In this document: piece by piece, positions 19,636 through 29,770 of the stretch | Layout: the number at the start of each line of letters is the position of its first letter | How positions within the stretch are numbered: the stretch's first letter is position 1 | Assembly: GCA_903862885.1 (NCBI GenBank) | Contig: CAIOZU010000018.1 | Coordinates: forward strand, 124,001 to 188,000 | Direction: 5' to 3' | DNA: 64,000 bases | From: an uncultured Pseudomonadota bacterium | Lineage (GTDB): Bacteria > Pseudomonadota > Gammaproteobacteria > Steroidobacterales > Steroidobacteraceae | Notes under the pieces: generated by a model | Seen by the model: the letters and a program-made list of their open reading frames with translations, nothing else | The model's database searches: none | What the model was told of the DNA's origin: nothing | Program-made: the position numbers and the translations under genes

Positions 19636-20556
19636 TTAGTGAATGTGCGCCAAAATGCCATCCAGTTCTTCGAGGCTCGAGTAATTGATCACCAACTGCC
19701 CACGGCCCTTGCTGGCTTGCTTGAAAGTCACCTTTGCGCCTAACTTCTCGCCCAACTCGATCTCCAGACGTTTGACGTCTGCATCCGGCGGCGGAGTAGG
19801 TTCATCGTCCCGTCGGGTCGGCGCCACCAACCGCCTGACCAGCGCCTCGGTTTCACGCACAGACAAGCTCTTTTTAGCGACCAGCGCGCCGACTTCAGCC
19901 TGCTGACGGCGACTGCTCAGGCCTAACAGGGCCCGACCATGCCCCATCTCCAACGCGCGCTCCGCCAACAAGGTCTTCACTTCATCCGCTAATTCCAACA
20001 ATCTCAATAGGTTAGACACGGTGGCCCGAGACCTGCCGACTGCTTCAGCGGCCTCCTGGTGGGTGAGCTTAAATTCCACCACCAGACGATCCAAAGCCCG
20101 CGCCTCTTCTAAAGGATTTAAGTTCTCGCGCTGAATATTCTCAATCAGGGCCATCGCCACGGCGGCTTCATCCGGAACCCGCCGCACAATCGCCGGTATC
20201 TCCGTAAGACCCGCCAACTGCGCAGCCCGCCAACGCCGTTCACCGGCGATGATTTCGTAGCGCTGAGAGTCGGTGGGTCCTTGCGTACCAACGGGTCGCA
20301 CCACAATCGGCTGAACGATGCCCTGCGCTTTAATAGATTCGGCAAGCTCCGCCAATGATTCGGGACGCATATCGAGGCGCGGCTGATATTTGCCGCGCTG
20401 TAACAGATCCAACGGCAGCCGAATCAACTCATCGAGGGCAGGCGCGAGCCCCGCGCCGGTCGCCGGTGCATTCGCCTGCGCCACCACCTGACGAGCGGTC
20501 ATATCACCTAACAGCGCGCCCAATCCCCGACCCAAGGCGGGCTTTTTAATCGTCAT
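19636..20556 (-). CDS. parB: Chromosome partitioning protein ParB
   Basis: A 306-residue centromere-binding CTPase. The CTP-binding box GERRWR is at residues 105-110, and the helix-turn-helix is LTHQEAAEAVGRSRATVSNL. The N-terminal ParA-interacting segment RGLGALLGD and the C-terminal dimerisation part (GRGQLVINYSSLEELDGIL) are both present. The ATG overlaps the parA stop by four bases. I looked for a parS site in the window and found no convincing one. Confidence 0.97.
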   Translation of the reverse strand: MTIKKPALGRGLGALLGDMTARQVVAQANAPATGAGLAPALDELIRLPLDLLQRGKYQPRLDMRPESLAELAESIKAQGIVQPIVVRPVGTQGPTDSQRYEIIAGERRWRAAQLAGLTEIPAIVRRVPDEAAVAMALIENIQRENLNPLEEARALDRLVVEFKLTHQEAAEAVGRSRATVSNLLRLLELADEVKTLLAERALEMGHGRALLGLSSRRQQAEVGALVAKKSLSVRETEALVRRLVAPTRRDDEPTPPPDADVKRLEIELGEKLGAKVTFKQASKGRGQLVINYSSLEELDGILAHIH

Positions 20557-21365
20557 GGTGTGCTCTCCAACGGCTGCGTACCAGCCTCTGCATGGGCGCC
20601 GGTTTCGCGCCCAATCATTTCTCCGGCGAGTGCCAAATAAGACAAGGCGCCGCGTGATTCTTTATCGTGATACAGCGCCGGACGCCCATGACTCGGCGCT
20701 TCAGCTAAACGCACGTTTCGCGGGATAATCGTGCGAAAAACCCGATCTCCAAAATGCTCAATCAGCTGCGTACTCACCTCATTCGCCAAGTTATTCCGAG
20801 GATCATGCATGGTGCGTAATATCCCCTCTAGGCGCAGTGTCGGATTGATACTCGACTTGATTTGCTCCACCGTACCGAGCAAAGCTGATAACCCTTCTAA
20901 CGCGTAATACTCACACTGCATCGGCACCAACACCGTATCGGCAGCCACCAGTGCATTTAAGGTCAACATGTTAAGCGCCGGCGGGCAATCAATCAGGATC
21001 ATGTCGTAATCATCAAGAATCGGCGCCAACGCTGCTTTGAGTTTCAATTCTCGACCCGACTCCAATTGCAACAACTGCACCTCGGCGACCGTCACGTCTT
21101 GGTTAGACGGCAACAGATCAAAGCCCCCGGGTTCAATGGCGACGATCGCCTGTCGGGCAGCACAATCCCCCAACAACACTTCGCAAATGGACTGCGTCAG
21201 GGCACGCTTATCCACCCCACACCCCATGGTCGCATTCCCTTGAGGATCTAGGTCAAGCAGCAACACACGCCGCTTCATCGCCGCCAGTGAGGCGGTTAAA
21301 TTGACGGCAGTCGTGGTTTTGCCGACGCCGCCTTTTTGGTTGGCGATTGCAATGATTCGATTCAT
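20553..21365 (-). CDS. parA: Chromosome partitioning ATPase ParA/Soj
   Basis: A 270-residue deviant Walker-type ATPase. Residues 11-18 (KGGVGKTT) are the ATP-binding loop with signature lysine; ILIDCPPALNML is the Walker B region. Start at ATG 21365 (MNRIIAIANQKGG) matches the family; the frame stays open to 21464 but that extension has no family resemblance. There is no clear ribosome site before the ATG. Cotranscribed with parB. Confidence 0.96.
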   Translation of the reverse strand: MNRIIAIANQKGGVGKTTTAVNLTASLAAMKRRVLLLDLDPQGNATMGCGVDKRALTQSICEVLLGDCAARQAIVAIEPGGFDLLPSNQDVTVAEVQLLQLESGRELKLKAALAPILDDYDMILIDCPPALNMLTLNALVAADTVLVPMQCEYYALEGLSALLGTVEQIKSSINPTLRLEGILRTMHDPRNNLANEVSTQLIEHFGDRVFRTIIPRNVRLAEAPSHGRPALYHDKESRGALSYLALAGEMIGRETGAHAEAGTQPLESTP

Positions 21366-21426
21366 AAGTAAGCCAGAATAACATCCGCGCCGGTGGGCGC
21401 GGGGGCGAGACGAAGTCCCTACCAAG

Positions 21427-21454
21427 ACGGGTTGGGCCGCTGCCGCCAACCCGT
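21427..21454. terminator. Hairpin between rsmG and parA
   Basis: ACGGGTTGG (21427-21435) and CCAACCCGT (21446-21454) are a perfect 9-bp inverted repeat with a 10-base loop. It lies in the 205-bp gap after the rsmG stop. There is no T-run on the minus strand, so it may be a weak terminator or an RNA-stability element. Confidence 0.4.
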
Positions 21455-21570
21455 TATCACTCAAGCACCTACGCCTGTTCAGACGCTATCTCAACGCCTT
21501 GGCCAATGCAGGACACCGTCAAGGGCTGCCCCCGCGCGCACAGCCGATCTCCCCCGTGGGGACATCCCGA

Positions 21571-22218
21571 TTACACCGGTGCGTCTAAAAGCACGCGCGC
21601 GATGCGCGCCAAGTGCCGCTGGTCACTCAAGCCGGGCACCGTCAATGGCTCTACCCCCAACAAGCGCCACTGCGGGGGCAAGTTCGATAGCTCAGCCGCC
21701 GGGTCCTTGCCCTTCATCGCCAACAACGTACCGTTCTTTGACACCATATGGCCGGCATAACGAATAAATTCGGGAATAGTCGACAACGCACGCGACACCA
21801 CCGTCGCAGCGCGTTGTTCAGGCTTAAAGTGTTCAGCGCGCACGCACACCGCCGTCACCTCTGGCAAGCCCACACTTTGAATCACGTGTTCGACAAAGCG
21901 TATTTTTTTACCGGTCGAATCCAGCAGCGTAAAGCGAAGGCTTGGATTTAAGATAGCCAGTGGCAGACCCGGAAATCCAGCGCCCGTACCTACGTCAATC
22001 ACGAACGGCCCTTTAAGCCAAGGCTGTACCGTCAGGCTGTCGAGCAAATGTTTTTGAACCATCGCCACCGGTTCGGTGATCGCTGTCAGATTGATCTTTT
22101 GATTCCATTCGACAACTAAATCAAGCAAGGCCATCATTTGATCGCACTGCGTTGCAGTGGCCTTGAGACCTAAGGTCTCAAGGCCTTGCTCGAGAATCGT
22201 CCGGGGGTGATCAGTCAT
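21571..22218 (-). CDS. rsmG: 16S rRNA (guanine-527-N7) methyltransferase
   Basis: A 215-residue methyltransferase that modifies G527 of 16S rRNA. The SAM loop FVIDVGTGAGFPGLPLAIL and the upstream NLTAIT...HLLDSL segment are typical of RsmG (GidB). It keeps its usual neighbours parAB downstream. Its usual upstream partner mnmG is absent here and found 9.6 kb away, beyond prpDCB and other genes. Confidence 0.96.
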   Translation of the reverse strand: MTDHPRTILEQGLETLGLKATATQCDQMMALLDLVVEWNQKINLTAITEPVAMVQKHLLDSLTVQPWLKGPFVIDVGTGAGFPGLPLAILNPSLRFTLLDSTGKKIRFVEHVIQSVGLPEVTAVCVRAEHFKPEQRAATVVSRALSTIPEFIRYAGHMVSKNGTLLAMKGKDPAAELSNLPPQWRLLGVEPLTVPGLSDQRHLARIARVLLDAPV

Positions 22219-22272
22219 GTCGCTAGTTTACGCTGACTTCCTCACCCGGTACGCAGGCTCTCAATCTAACGA

Positions 22273-23724
22273 TCAGCTATTTTTAACCATGGCCGCGACC
22301 AAATCCTGAATCGGCATGGCATCTAAAGCGGCTGGGTCAGAAAATAGACCGACGATAAGGGCCGTCTGCTTCGCCGAAAAATGGGCGGCCACTGACTGCG
22401 AGAACTTCTCAAGCAACAACGGAATGCCTTCGGCGCGACGCTTGCGATGGCCCACCGGCACATCCACCTGAATCCGCGGCGTGTGGCTACCATCCTTAAA
22501 GAAGACCTGAACCGCGTTACCGATATGTCGCTTGTCTGCCTCGTAGTATTCTTTGGTGAACGGCGCGTACTCGCGTACTTCCATGACATCGCGAAGTGCA
22601 TCCACTCGGGGGTCATGCGCGACGCTGTCTTCGTAGTCTGCTGCTGTCAGTCGACCAAAAATCAGCGGAATGGCAACCATATACTGAATGCAGTGATCAC
22701 GATCGGCAGGATTAGACAGCGGACCTGTCTTGTCAATGATACGGACGCCTGGCTCCTGCGTTTCAATGACAATCTTTGTGATGTCAGCCAACCGGTTCGC
22801 CACGGAGGGATGCAGCGTGATGGCTGCCTCGACCGCCGTCTGCGCATGAAATTCTGCCGGGAAGCTGATCTTAAAGAGAATATTTTCCATCACATAGCTA
22901 TCGAAGCCCTGCTTGTAGACCAACGGCTTCTTAGTAATCACGTCATAAAATCCCCAGGTCGGGACCGTCAGCGCAGAGGGATAGCCCATCTCACCGGTCA
23001 TCGCCATCAACGCATGACGCACGCCACGACTGGTGGCATCGCCAGCCGCCCAGCTCTTGCGCGAGCCTGTATTGGGTGCGTGACGATAAGTCCTAAGCGC
23101 ACCCCCATCAATAAAGGCGTTAGACACCGCGTTAATCACTTGCTCTTGCGAGCCACCTAACATCGCGGTCACTACCGCGGTAGTCGCCAGCCGCACGTTA
23201 AATACATGATCTAAGCCGACGCGATTGAATGCATTCTCAAGTGCTGTGACGCCTTGAATCTCATGAGCCTTAATCATCGCCGTCAGCACCGCCCGCACCG
23301 TCAAGGCTGGACGACCCTCTGCGACATTGAGCCGCGATAAATAATCAGCGGTGGCCAAAATGCCACCTAAGTTATCTGATGGATGACCCCATTCGGCCGC
23401 CAACCAAGTGTCATTGAAGTCCAACCAACGAATCATGGCGCCAATATTAAAAGCAGCCTGTATTGGCTCGAGCTCGTAACTGGTTCCCGGAACGCGAGCG
23501 CCACCGATCATCGTGGCGCCCGGTACCACGGGCCCCATGAGCTTGGTGCAGGCAGGATATTTCAGGGCCTGAAAACCACACGCTAAGGTATCCATCAGGC
23601 AATAACGAGCCGTGTCATAAGCGAGCGCGCTGTTAATAGGGGCACTGTGCGCATACGTGGCAATATCTACCAGTACCTGATCAGGGGCTGGACGAACGGT
23701 CGACTTAAAATCGTGACTTGACAT
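22273..23724 (-). CDS. prpD: 2-methylcitrate dehydratase
   Basis: A 483-residue member of the MmgE/PrpD family. Long stretches agree with E. coli Prp[59 protein letters not shown] and [17 protein letters not shown]. It dehydrates 2-methylcitrate to 2-methyl-cis-aconitate in propionyl-CoA oxidation. It is the last of prpB-prpC-prpD on the minus strand, 29 bp after prpC. Confidence 0.96.
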   Translation of the reverse strand: MSSHDFKSTVRPAPDQVLVDIATYAHSAPINSALAYDTARYCLMDTLACGFQALKYPACTKLMGPVVPGATMIGGARVPGTSYELEPIQAAFNIGAMIRWLDFNDTWLAAEWGHPSDNLGGILATADYLSRLNVAEGRPALTVRAVLTAMIKAHEIQGVTALENAFNRVGLDHVFNVRLATTAVVTAMLGGSQEQVINAVSNAFIDGGALRTYRHAPNTGSRKSWAAGDATSRGVRHALMAMTGEMGYPSALTVPTWGFYDVITKKPLVYKQGFDSYVMENILFKISFPAEFHAQTAVEAAITLHPSVANRLADITKIVIETQEPGVRIIDKTGPLSNPADRDHCIQYMVAIPLIFGRLTAADYEDSVAHDPRVDALRDVMEVREYAPFTKEYYEADKRHIGNAVQVFFKDGSHTPRIQVDVPVGHRKRRAEGIPLLLEKFSQSVAAHFSAKQTALIVGLFSDPAALDAMPIQDLVAAMVKNS

Positions 23725-23753
23725 GATGCATCTCTATAAAACGTGAAATGAAA

Positions 23754-24914
23754 TTAACGGCGTTCCGCCAGCGGCACGAAAGCACGTGGCTCAGGGCCTA
23801 CGTAGTTGGCGCCGGGTCGAATGATTTTTCCGTCGACTCGCTGCTCAAGCACATGCGCCGCCCAACCCGTGGTTCTGGAAATGACAAACAGTGGCGTGAA
23901 CATGGCGGTGGGCACCCCCATCAGGTGATAGCTCACGGCACTAAACCAATCGAGGTTCGGAAACATTTTCTTTGTTTCCATCATCACCGCCTCCAAGCGG
24001 GCAGCAATGTCATACAGCGCCGTATCATTTGCCAGAACCGACAAGTCATGAGCCACTCGCTTAATGATGACATTACGAGGATCGCTGATGGTGTAGACGG
24101 GGTGACCGAACCCAATGACCACTTCTTTATTGGCCACTCGCTGTCGGATATCTTTCTCTGCCTCATCCGGGGTACGGTAGCGTTGCTGTATCTCAAGGGC
24201 GACTTCATTGGCACCGCCATGCTTCGGTCCACGCAACGCGCCGATCGCACCACTAATCGCTGAGTAGATATCAGACCCCGTGCCGGTAATCACTCGCGCA
24301 GTGAAGGTGCTGGCATTGAACTCATGCTCTGCATATAAGTTCAGTGAGGTGTGCATTGCCCTAATCCACTCGGGACGAGCGGGCTTGCCATGCAAAAGAT
24401 GTAAGAAGTGCGCACCCACGGAGTCATCGTCGGTTTCCACAGTAATGCGCTTGCCGCTGTTACTGTAGTGGTACCAGTAGCACAGCATTGAGCCCAAACT
24501 GGCCACTAAGCGATCTGCAATATCCCGCGCCGCCGCATGATCGTGCGCCGGGTCCTCTGGCGCAACGCAGCCTAGGGTAGACACTGCGGTTCGCAGAACA
24601 TCCATAGGGTGAGCCGTACTCGGCAGGGCCTCTAACACCTTAATCACTGAGGGATGTAAGCCACGCAGTGCTTTAAGCTTTTTCTTGTAGCTGGCAAGTT
24701 CCGTGGCGTTTGGCAGATGCTCATGTATCAGCAGATACGCGATCTCTTCAAATTCAGCGTTATCCGCGACTTCTAAAATGTCATAGCCACGGTAATGTAA
24801 GTCATTGCCGCTACGACCGACGGTGCAAAGGGCGGTATTGCCGGCAAGAACGCCTGACAACATGACAGACTTCTTGGGTTTTGGAGCGGCGGTGGGCGCG
24901 CTTTGATCACTCAT
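23754..24914 (-). CDS. prpC: 2-methylcitrate synthase
   Basis: A 386-residue citrate-synthase-fold enzyme that condenses propionyl-CoA with oxaloacetate. [12 protein letters not shown] and [14 protein letters not shown] hold the two active-site histidines, and the protein has the short, PrpC-type length rather than that of the allosteric citrate synthase GltA. Its position between prpB and prpD settles the role. It likely also has some citrate synthase activity, as is common in the family. Confidence 0.95.
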   Translation of the reverse strand: MSDQSAPTAAPKPKKSVMLSGVLAGNTALCTVGRSGNDLHYRGYDILEVADNAEFEEIAYLLIHEHLPNATELASYKKKLKALRGLHPSVIKVLEALPSTAHPMDVLRTAVSTLGCVAPEDPAHDHAAARDIADRLVASLGSMLCYWYHYSNSGKRITVETDDDSVGAHFLHLLHGKPARPEWIRAMHTSLNLYAEHEFNASTFTARVITGTGSDIYSAISGAIGALRGPKHGGANEVALEIQQRYRTPDEAEKDIRQRVANKEVVIGFGHPVYTISDPRNVIIKRVAHDLSVLANDTALYDIAARLEAVMMETKKMFPNLDWFSAVSYHLMGVPTAMFTPLFVISRTTGWAAHVLEQRVDGKIIRPGANYVGPEPRAFVPLAERR

Positions 24915-24953
24915 GGATTTTCTCGCACTAGGGGTGAACGAACTCTTCCGTGG

Positions 24954-25847
24954 TTATTTGTTAAACAACTGATCCAGTTTTTTCTCGTACTCGTGGTAGC
25001 CCAACACCTCATATAATTCGGTGCGGGTTTGCATGCGATCAACGACGCCCTGCTGGGTGCCTTTGCTACGAATTTCCGAGTACACCGTCAGCGCCGCCTG
25101 AGACATCGCGCGAAACGCAGACAAAGGGTAAAGAGCTAACGACACACCGACGTCGGCCATTTCAGCAACCGTGAACAACGGTGTTTTACCAAATTCCGTT
25201 AAGTTAGCTAGCACCGGCACCTTCACCACGTCGGTGAATTGGCGATATTCGGCTAAGGTGGTCAGCGCCTCCGCAAAAATCATGTCGGCACCCGCGTCTA
25301 CGTACGCTTGAGCGCGATCTAGGGCCGCTTGCTGACCTTCGACCGCATGCGCGTCGGTGCGCGCCATGATGACGAAAGACGGGTCCACACGACTATCAAC
25401 AGCGGCTTTCAGGCGATCAACCATCTCCACCATCGACACCAACGCTTTGCCTGGACGGTGACCACAGCGCTTGGCTTGGACTTGATCCTCGAGGTGCATC
25501 CCGGCAGCGCCTGACTTAATTAAGTCCTTGGTGGTGCGGGCGATGTTAAAAGCGGCGCCCCAACCCGTGTCGGCATCCACTAGGAGTGGCAGGTCCGTCG
25601 CCGAGGTGATGCGGCGCACATCCTCGCAGACATCGTTGAGTGAGGTGATACCCAGATCAGGCAGCCCGAAGGACGCGTTGGCGACACCGGCACCGGATAA
25701 GTAGAGCGCCTTAAAGCCCGCTTTTTCGGCGAGTAATGCGGTGTAGGCATTGACTGCGCCCACCACCTGCAGGGGTCGCTCTTGCTGCACCGCGGATCGC
25801 AGGCGGTGCCCGGCCGTAGTGAGCGCGCTATTTGCTGGAGTCGCCAT
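24954..25847 (-). CDS. prpB: Methylisocitrate lyase
   Basis: A 297-residue lyase of the isocitrate lyase/PEP mutase superfamily, splitting 2-methylisocitrate into pyruvate and succinate. The active-site loop is KRCGHRPGK around residues 125-133 and metal ligands lie in [10 protein letters not shown]. First gene of the prp operon, with GGAG eight bases before its ATG. No prpR regulator gene, acnD or prpF is next to it, so control and the isomerisation step must come from elsewhere. Confidence 0.96.
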   Translation of the reverse strand: MATPANSALTTAGHRLRSAVQQERPLQVVGAVNAYTALLAEKAGFKALYLSGAGVANASFGLPDLGITSLNDVCEDVRRITSATDLPLLVDADTGWGAAFNIARTTKDLIKSGAAGMHLEDQVQAKRCGHRPGKALVSMVEMVDRLKAAVDSRVDPSFVIMARTDAHAVEGQQAALDRAQAYVDAGADMIFAEALTTLAEYRQFTDVVKVPVLANLTEFGKTPLFTVAEMADVGVSLALYPLSAFRAMSQAALTVYSEIRSKGTQQGVVDRMQTRTELYEVLGYHEYEKKLDQLFNK

Positions 25848-25961
25848 AGTGCAGTCTCCGAGATATGAAAGGCCATCGTAGTGCGTAGAATGGGTCGCGT
25901 GCCACGATGTACGTCACGCAAATCAGCCCGCTGATGCGCATATAGTACGCTAGCGAACGAC

Positions 25962-26924
25962 TCAGGTGCCACTCAACTTCGAAGCGGCGACACGGTCAGC
26001 CCAGTAGATGAGTCCTTGAACATTAAGGTCGATGTCTAAATCGAGCGCCGCATGGCGCGTTTTGGCATCCGCTCGGTCGCCGTGCGCGTCGAGTTGGGCG
26101 GACATCCACTCAAACAGCTCATCACCCATGCGTCGAACACGGTCAGGCCCCGCCCCATGGCGGCCCGCAATGGCCACATAGGCGTCAACACCCCGATGCA
26201 GGTCTTCGGCCAGTCGGTTGATTTCCGTGACCTGTCCATAGTGAGTGAGACAAACGGCCGCCGGCTGTAAGGCAACGATACGATCGATGGTTCGGTGCAT
26301 TTCACTGGGATCAAAATGAGTAGGGGTCGTCGCGGGAATCACAAAGGCGTGGCCATTCACGTCCAATTCCCGATACGAGACACCAAAGTTGTCGCCCGCA
26401 AAAACCACCCGCGCGATCGGATCCCACAGCACATAGTGATGTAAGGCATGGCCAGGGGTGTGCAAGCACTGATAAGAGCGATCAACCCAAAAAAAAGACA
26501 GGCCTTCTTCGGTGACCTGCAATCGATCCGCTGGAATGGGCAGGATCTTTCCGTAGGTGGCAGCAAAAAAAGCCTCGCCATACACGCCAATGGTGGCTTG
26601 AATCAGTTTCGTAGGATCCACTAGATGAGGAGCCCCCTTGGGGTGCACCAGCACCCGGGCATTCGGCAAGTGCTTAAGCAACGCCCCCGCACCGCCTGCA
26701 TGATCTAAATGGATATGCGTAAGAAAAATCCAATCGACTGATTCAACCGTCAGTTGCTTCTCTTGAAGCGCAGCGAGCAAATGAGGCACCGCAAGCGCCG
26801 TGCCCGTATCAACAAAGGCCGCTCGCCCCTCTCTAATCAGCAGATAGCTGGCGTCAGAGGCGGGCCTAATATGATGGGTATCGATGGCGGAGATGCCATC
26901 GGCGAAATCGGTTATCCCTGACAT
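25962..26924 (-). CDS. Metallo-beta-lactamase-fold hydrolase
   Basis: About 320 residues with the binuclear-metal motif THIHLDHAGGAG and later HTPGHALHHYV, FAGDNFG and CLTHYG. These are the signatures of the glyoxalase-II-like MBL superfamily. The substrate is unknown; these enzymes often cleave thioesters or lactones. I chose ATG 26924, which gives a standard N-terminus. However, a terminator hairpin ends only two bases before it, leaving no room for a ribosome site. In-frame ATGs at 26966 and 26972, or 27005 inside the cytochrome gene, would put the hairpin inside the coding region (KPARAG). Confidence 0.8.
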   Translation of the reverse strand: MSGITDFADGISAIDTHHIRPASDASYLLIREGRAAFVDTGTALAVPHLLAALQEKQLTVESVDWIFLTHIHLDHAGGAGALLKHLPNARVLVHPKGAPHLVDPTKLIQATIGVYGEAFFAATYGKILPIPADRLQVTEEGLSFFWVDRSYQCLHTPGHALHHYVLWDPIARVVFAGDNFGVSYRELDVNGHAFVIPATTPTHFDPSEMHRTIDRIVALQPAAVCLTHYGQVTEINRLAEDLHRGVDAYVAIAGRHGAGPDRVRRMGDELFEWMSAQLDAHGDRADAKTRHAALDLDIDLNVQGLIYWADRVAASKLSGT

Positions 26925-26926
26925 GC

Positions 26927-26950
26927 AAAAGCCGGCTCTCGCCGGCTTTT
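26927..26950. terminator. Bidirectional-looking rho-independent terminator
   Basis: AAAAGCCGGC, four bases, then GCCGGCTTTT: a perfect 10-bp inverted repeat with A- and T-runs on either side. It lies 30 bp after the cytochrome c stop on the minus strand, as expected of that gene's terminator. It ends two bases before the candidate ATG of the next gene. Confidence 0.75.
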
Positions 26951-26980
26951 GATCATCGGATGCCATAGTCATCACGAAGC

Positions 26981-27610
26981 TCAGCGCGTCGCCTGTGGTA
27001 CCCAAAGGGCCGGGCGTTGATTAGAAAAATACACCGCCACAGCGTGAATATCCGATTCTTGTAGAGTCGCTGCGAAGCCCGCCATGATGGCGTTCTGTCG
27101 GGTGCCTTTGCGATAAGCACGCAAAGCCTGCTCTATATAATCAACTTGTTGCCCCGCGAGCGTCGGATATTCGGCGAGAATGCCGACGCCATCCGCACCG
27201 TGACAGGCAGCACATGCTTGGGCGGCGGGTGGCAATGTCCCGACGGTTTTACCCTGCGAGGTCACCGGCGACTGCGTCGCAAAATAGGCGGCAATGTCAC
27301 GGGCATCTTGCACGGTCATGCTCGACGCTTGGGCACGCATGGTCGGATGCAAACGTGCACCCCCCCGATACTCAGCTAAGGCCGCGGCCATATAATCTGC
27401 GTGCTGGCCACCGATCTTAGGGACGCGATAAGCCGGATAGGCATTGCGGTAGTCGGCCACACCGTGGCAACCGAGACACGTGTACCCCAGTTTGGCACCG
27501 TGTGCGGCATCCCCCGCGCGCAGCTCGTCTGCATGCACCACCGCGCAGGTGGCGAGCGTCAATGCCAACACGCCGGCAAATACCTTAAAGCTCTTATTTA
27601 TCAATAACAT
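26981..27610 (-). CDS. Periplasmic diheme cytochrome c (c4-like)
   Basis: A 209-residue exported protein with a signal peptide (residues 1-27, ending VVHA) and two heme c sites, CLGCH at 45-49 and CAACH at 133-137. Each half has a distal methionine candidate (MRAQASSM and AIMAGFA), the duplicated arrangement of cytochrome c4, which passes electrons to terminal oxidases. I start at ATG 27610, preceded by GGAG; a GTG four codons earlier would overlap the ribosome site. A strong terminator follows. Confidence 0.88.
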   Translation of the reverse strand: MLLINKSFKVFAGVLALTLATCAVVHADELRAGDAAHGAKLGYTCLGCHGVADYRNAYPAYRVPKIGGQHADYMAAALAEYRGGARLHPTMRAQASSMTVQDARDIAAYFATQSPVTSQGKTVGTLPPAAQACAACHGADGVGILAEYPTLAGQQVDYIEQALRAYRKGTRQNAIMAGFAATLQESDIHAVAVYFSNQRPALWVPQATR

Positions 27611-28022
27611 AAGTCTCCACACGCCCCGTCAGGCTAGTCTATCTATCCGTCCAAGTGGCGAAATGGTACGGAGACCCATTAAAAAATGCCACCACAGAAA
27701 TCAGTCTCCTACCGATTAGGTGCCCTCCGGGCTGCGCTCACACCCACTGAAGCCCAAACACCCCCCAACCCATCTGCGTCGATGTGTCATCAGCCGTTCA
27801 TATGAAAGAGTTACAAAGGGCCTCCCCCACCATGACCACCCAGCCCGCCAATGCACCCCTCTGATGATCTAATGCACCGGTTTGCCGCCGCAGGACACGG
27901 CAACTACTTCGGCGGCGACGTATCCTTTTATGTTTAAGACACCTACAACATAATCTGTGGTTGTGATGCGCGTATTGATCGCAATCAACGGTAGATTGAC
28001 GCAACGGCTAGGAGATGAACAC
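27611..28022. other. 412-bp divergent intergenic region
   Basis: It separates the cytochrome c gene (minus) from the alkaline phosphatase gene (plus) and I see no gene in it. A possible plus-strand -10 box CATAAT is at 27949-27954, without a good -35. TTGAT-CGCA-ATCAA (27975-27988) is a small perfect inverted repeat downstream of it that could be an operator. I saw no Pho box. Confidence 0.4.
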
Positions 28023-29735
28023 ATGAAGAGCTCGGAACTCGTCCGTTGGATGCGGCACGCGTTCATGGTGCTGGCCGGCGTCAGCGCTGCCTTTATGGCA
28101 TCGGCGGCGGCCCCTGAGGACACACTCAAGACGCCACAACTCATAGTGGTCATGTCTATTGATCAATTTGGCGCTGCGCTCTTTAACCAACATCGAGCCA
28201 GCTACCGTCAAGGGTTACTTCGCCTGATCGAGCAAGGGGTGGTATTCCCAGAGGCCTATCAGAGTCATGCGGCCACCGAGACCTGTCCGGGACATAGCAC
28301 GCTCTTGAGTGGTCGTCATCCGTCTGCCACCGGCGTGGTGGCCAATCATTGGCGCGATCGGGTGACAGGCGCTCCTGTCTATTGCGTCTACGATGTGACG
28401 CATCCCGTCCCTGGCCGTCCTGACAGTCCACGCGGGCCTGCCCATCTCAAGGTCAGTGTGTTCGGTGAGTGGTTAAAGCAGGCGAATCCGGCTTCCCGTG
28501 TATTTGGGATCTCCGGCAAGGACCGGGCCGCCATCGCCATGACCGGTCACCATCCGGATGGCGTGTTCTGGTGGGATGATGAGCGTGGCTTCACCACCTC
28601 CGTACCCGCCGGATCCGATGAGCGCGCGCGACTGGAGGGTGTTTCGTCTTTTAATCGACAACTATTCGACTCCTGGTCAAAAAAAACGCCGACATGGGAC
28701 ATTGCTGATGCGAAGTGCTTAGCCCATGCCGAGACGCGCCAGTATGGTGCACTGACCATCCACCACCAAGTGCCGCCACTCAATAGCCCCTCAAGCACAG
28801 GACCCTTTTCTCTTGAGCATGCGCCCAGTGTGCAGCGATGGCTGCGCGCTTCCCCTGTGTTGGATCAAGCAACCCTTGATTTAGCCGCTGAGCTCATCAC
28901 GCATTACCATTTAGGGCAGAGCACCGCACCTGATCTGTTGACGATTAGTCTGAGTGCAACCGACTACATTGGACACCGCTATGGCTTACAGGGTCCGGAG
29001 ATGTGCGATCAAATAGCCCATTTGGATCAGTCCATCGGTCACTTCATGGATGTGCTCAAGAACTTAAATGTCCCTACTCTCTTGGTCATGACGGCAGATC
29101 ATGGATCGGTGGATGCCGCTGAACAAGTGGCCGAACACGCCGTCCCGGCCGACCGAATTGATCTGACGGCCTTAATGGGCCAGTTAAATAGTGAGCTGCG
29201 AAAAGCCTTACGCTTAGACATCGACCCAATCATTGGCGATGGCCAACAGCTGTATATCTCACCCAAGATTGTCTTGCCCACTATGCGCCAACGCGTGAGT
29301 CTACTGGCCACCAAAGCGCTGCGGCAGATGCCACAAGTCGTCGACGTATTCACCAGTGCACAACTCGCTCAGATTCAAATTCCACACGACAAACCCGCGA
29401 ATGAGTTAACGCTGGCCGAACGCTTTGCAGAAAGCTTTGATGCGACACGCAGTGGTGATCTGAGTGTCGCCTATAAGGCCTATGCCTCTTTTGGGTTTCC
29501 AAAGTCGCCGGGAGACGCCATCGCCGAGCATGGATCCCCATGGAACTATGATCGACGGGTACCATTAGTCTTCTGGTGGCCGGGAAGCACCGGCTTTGAG
29601 CAATCGTTACCGGTAGAGACGGTCGACATCGCACCGACTCTCGCCGCTTTAGTTGGCATTAAGACACCGCCCGTCGATGGACGTTGCCTCGAACTACAAG
29701 GCAAGATCAGTCACCGCTGCCTGAGCACTCGTTAA
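28023..29735 (+). CDS. PafA-type alkaline phosphatase
   Basis: A 570-residue exported phosphatase of the alkaline phosphatase/NPP superfamily. Metal and nucleophile residues are Asp48 (MSIDQFG) and Thr87 (TETCPGH). Later ligands are in ATDYIGHRYG, TADHGS and AEHGSPW. Asn108 (VVANHW) and Lys166/Arg168 (SGKDRAA) match the Asn, Lys and Arg that make PafA a phosphate monoesterase rather than a diesterase. The hydrophobic N-terminus (residues 13-29) is a signal peptide. Start at ATG 28023 is fixed by AGGAG eight bases before it; a longer frame from 27957 lacks such a site. It would release phosphate in the periplasm. Confidence 0.86.
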   Translation: MKSSELVRWMRHAFMVLAGVSAAFMASAAAPEDTLKTPQLIVVMSIDQFGAALFNQHRASYRQGLLRLIEQGVVFPEAYQSHAATETCPGHSTLLSGRHPSATGVVANHWRDRVTGAPVYCVYDVTHPVPGRPDSPRGPAHLKVSVFGEWLKQANPASRVFGISGKDRAAIAMTGHHPDGVFWWDDERGFTTSVPAGSDERARLEGVSSFNRQLFDSWSKKTPTWDIADAKCLAHAETRQYGALTIHHQVPPLNSPSSTGPFSLEHAPSVQRWLRASPVLDQATLDLAAELITHYHLGQSTAPDLLTISLSATDYIGHRYGLQGPEMCDQIAHLDQSIGHFMDVLKNLNVPTLLVMTADHGSVDAAEQVAEHAVPADRIDLTALMGQLNSELRKALRLDIDPIIGDGQQLYISPKIVLPTMRQRVSLLATKALRQMPQVVDVFTSAQLAQIQIPHDKPANELTLAERFAESFDATRSGDLSVAYKAYASFGFPKSPGDAIAEHGSPWNYDRRVPLVFWWPGSTGFEQSLPVETVDIAPTLAALVGIKTPPVDGRCLELQGKISHRCLSTR

Positions 29736-29770
29736 TCAAATAGCAGGCTCAACACAGCGCTGACTCGACT

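Noticed and set aside
25885-25904. Possible sigma-54 promoter upstream of prpB (TGGCAC on the minus strand)
   Set aside because: The -24 half fits but the -12 GC element is missing, and no PrpR activator gene is present.
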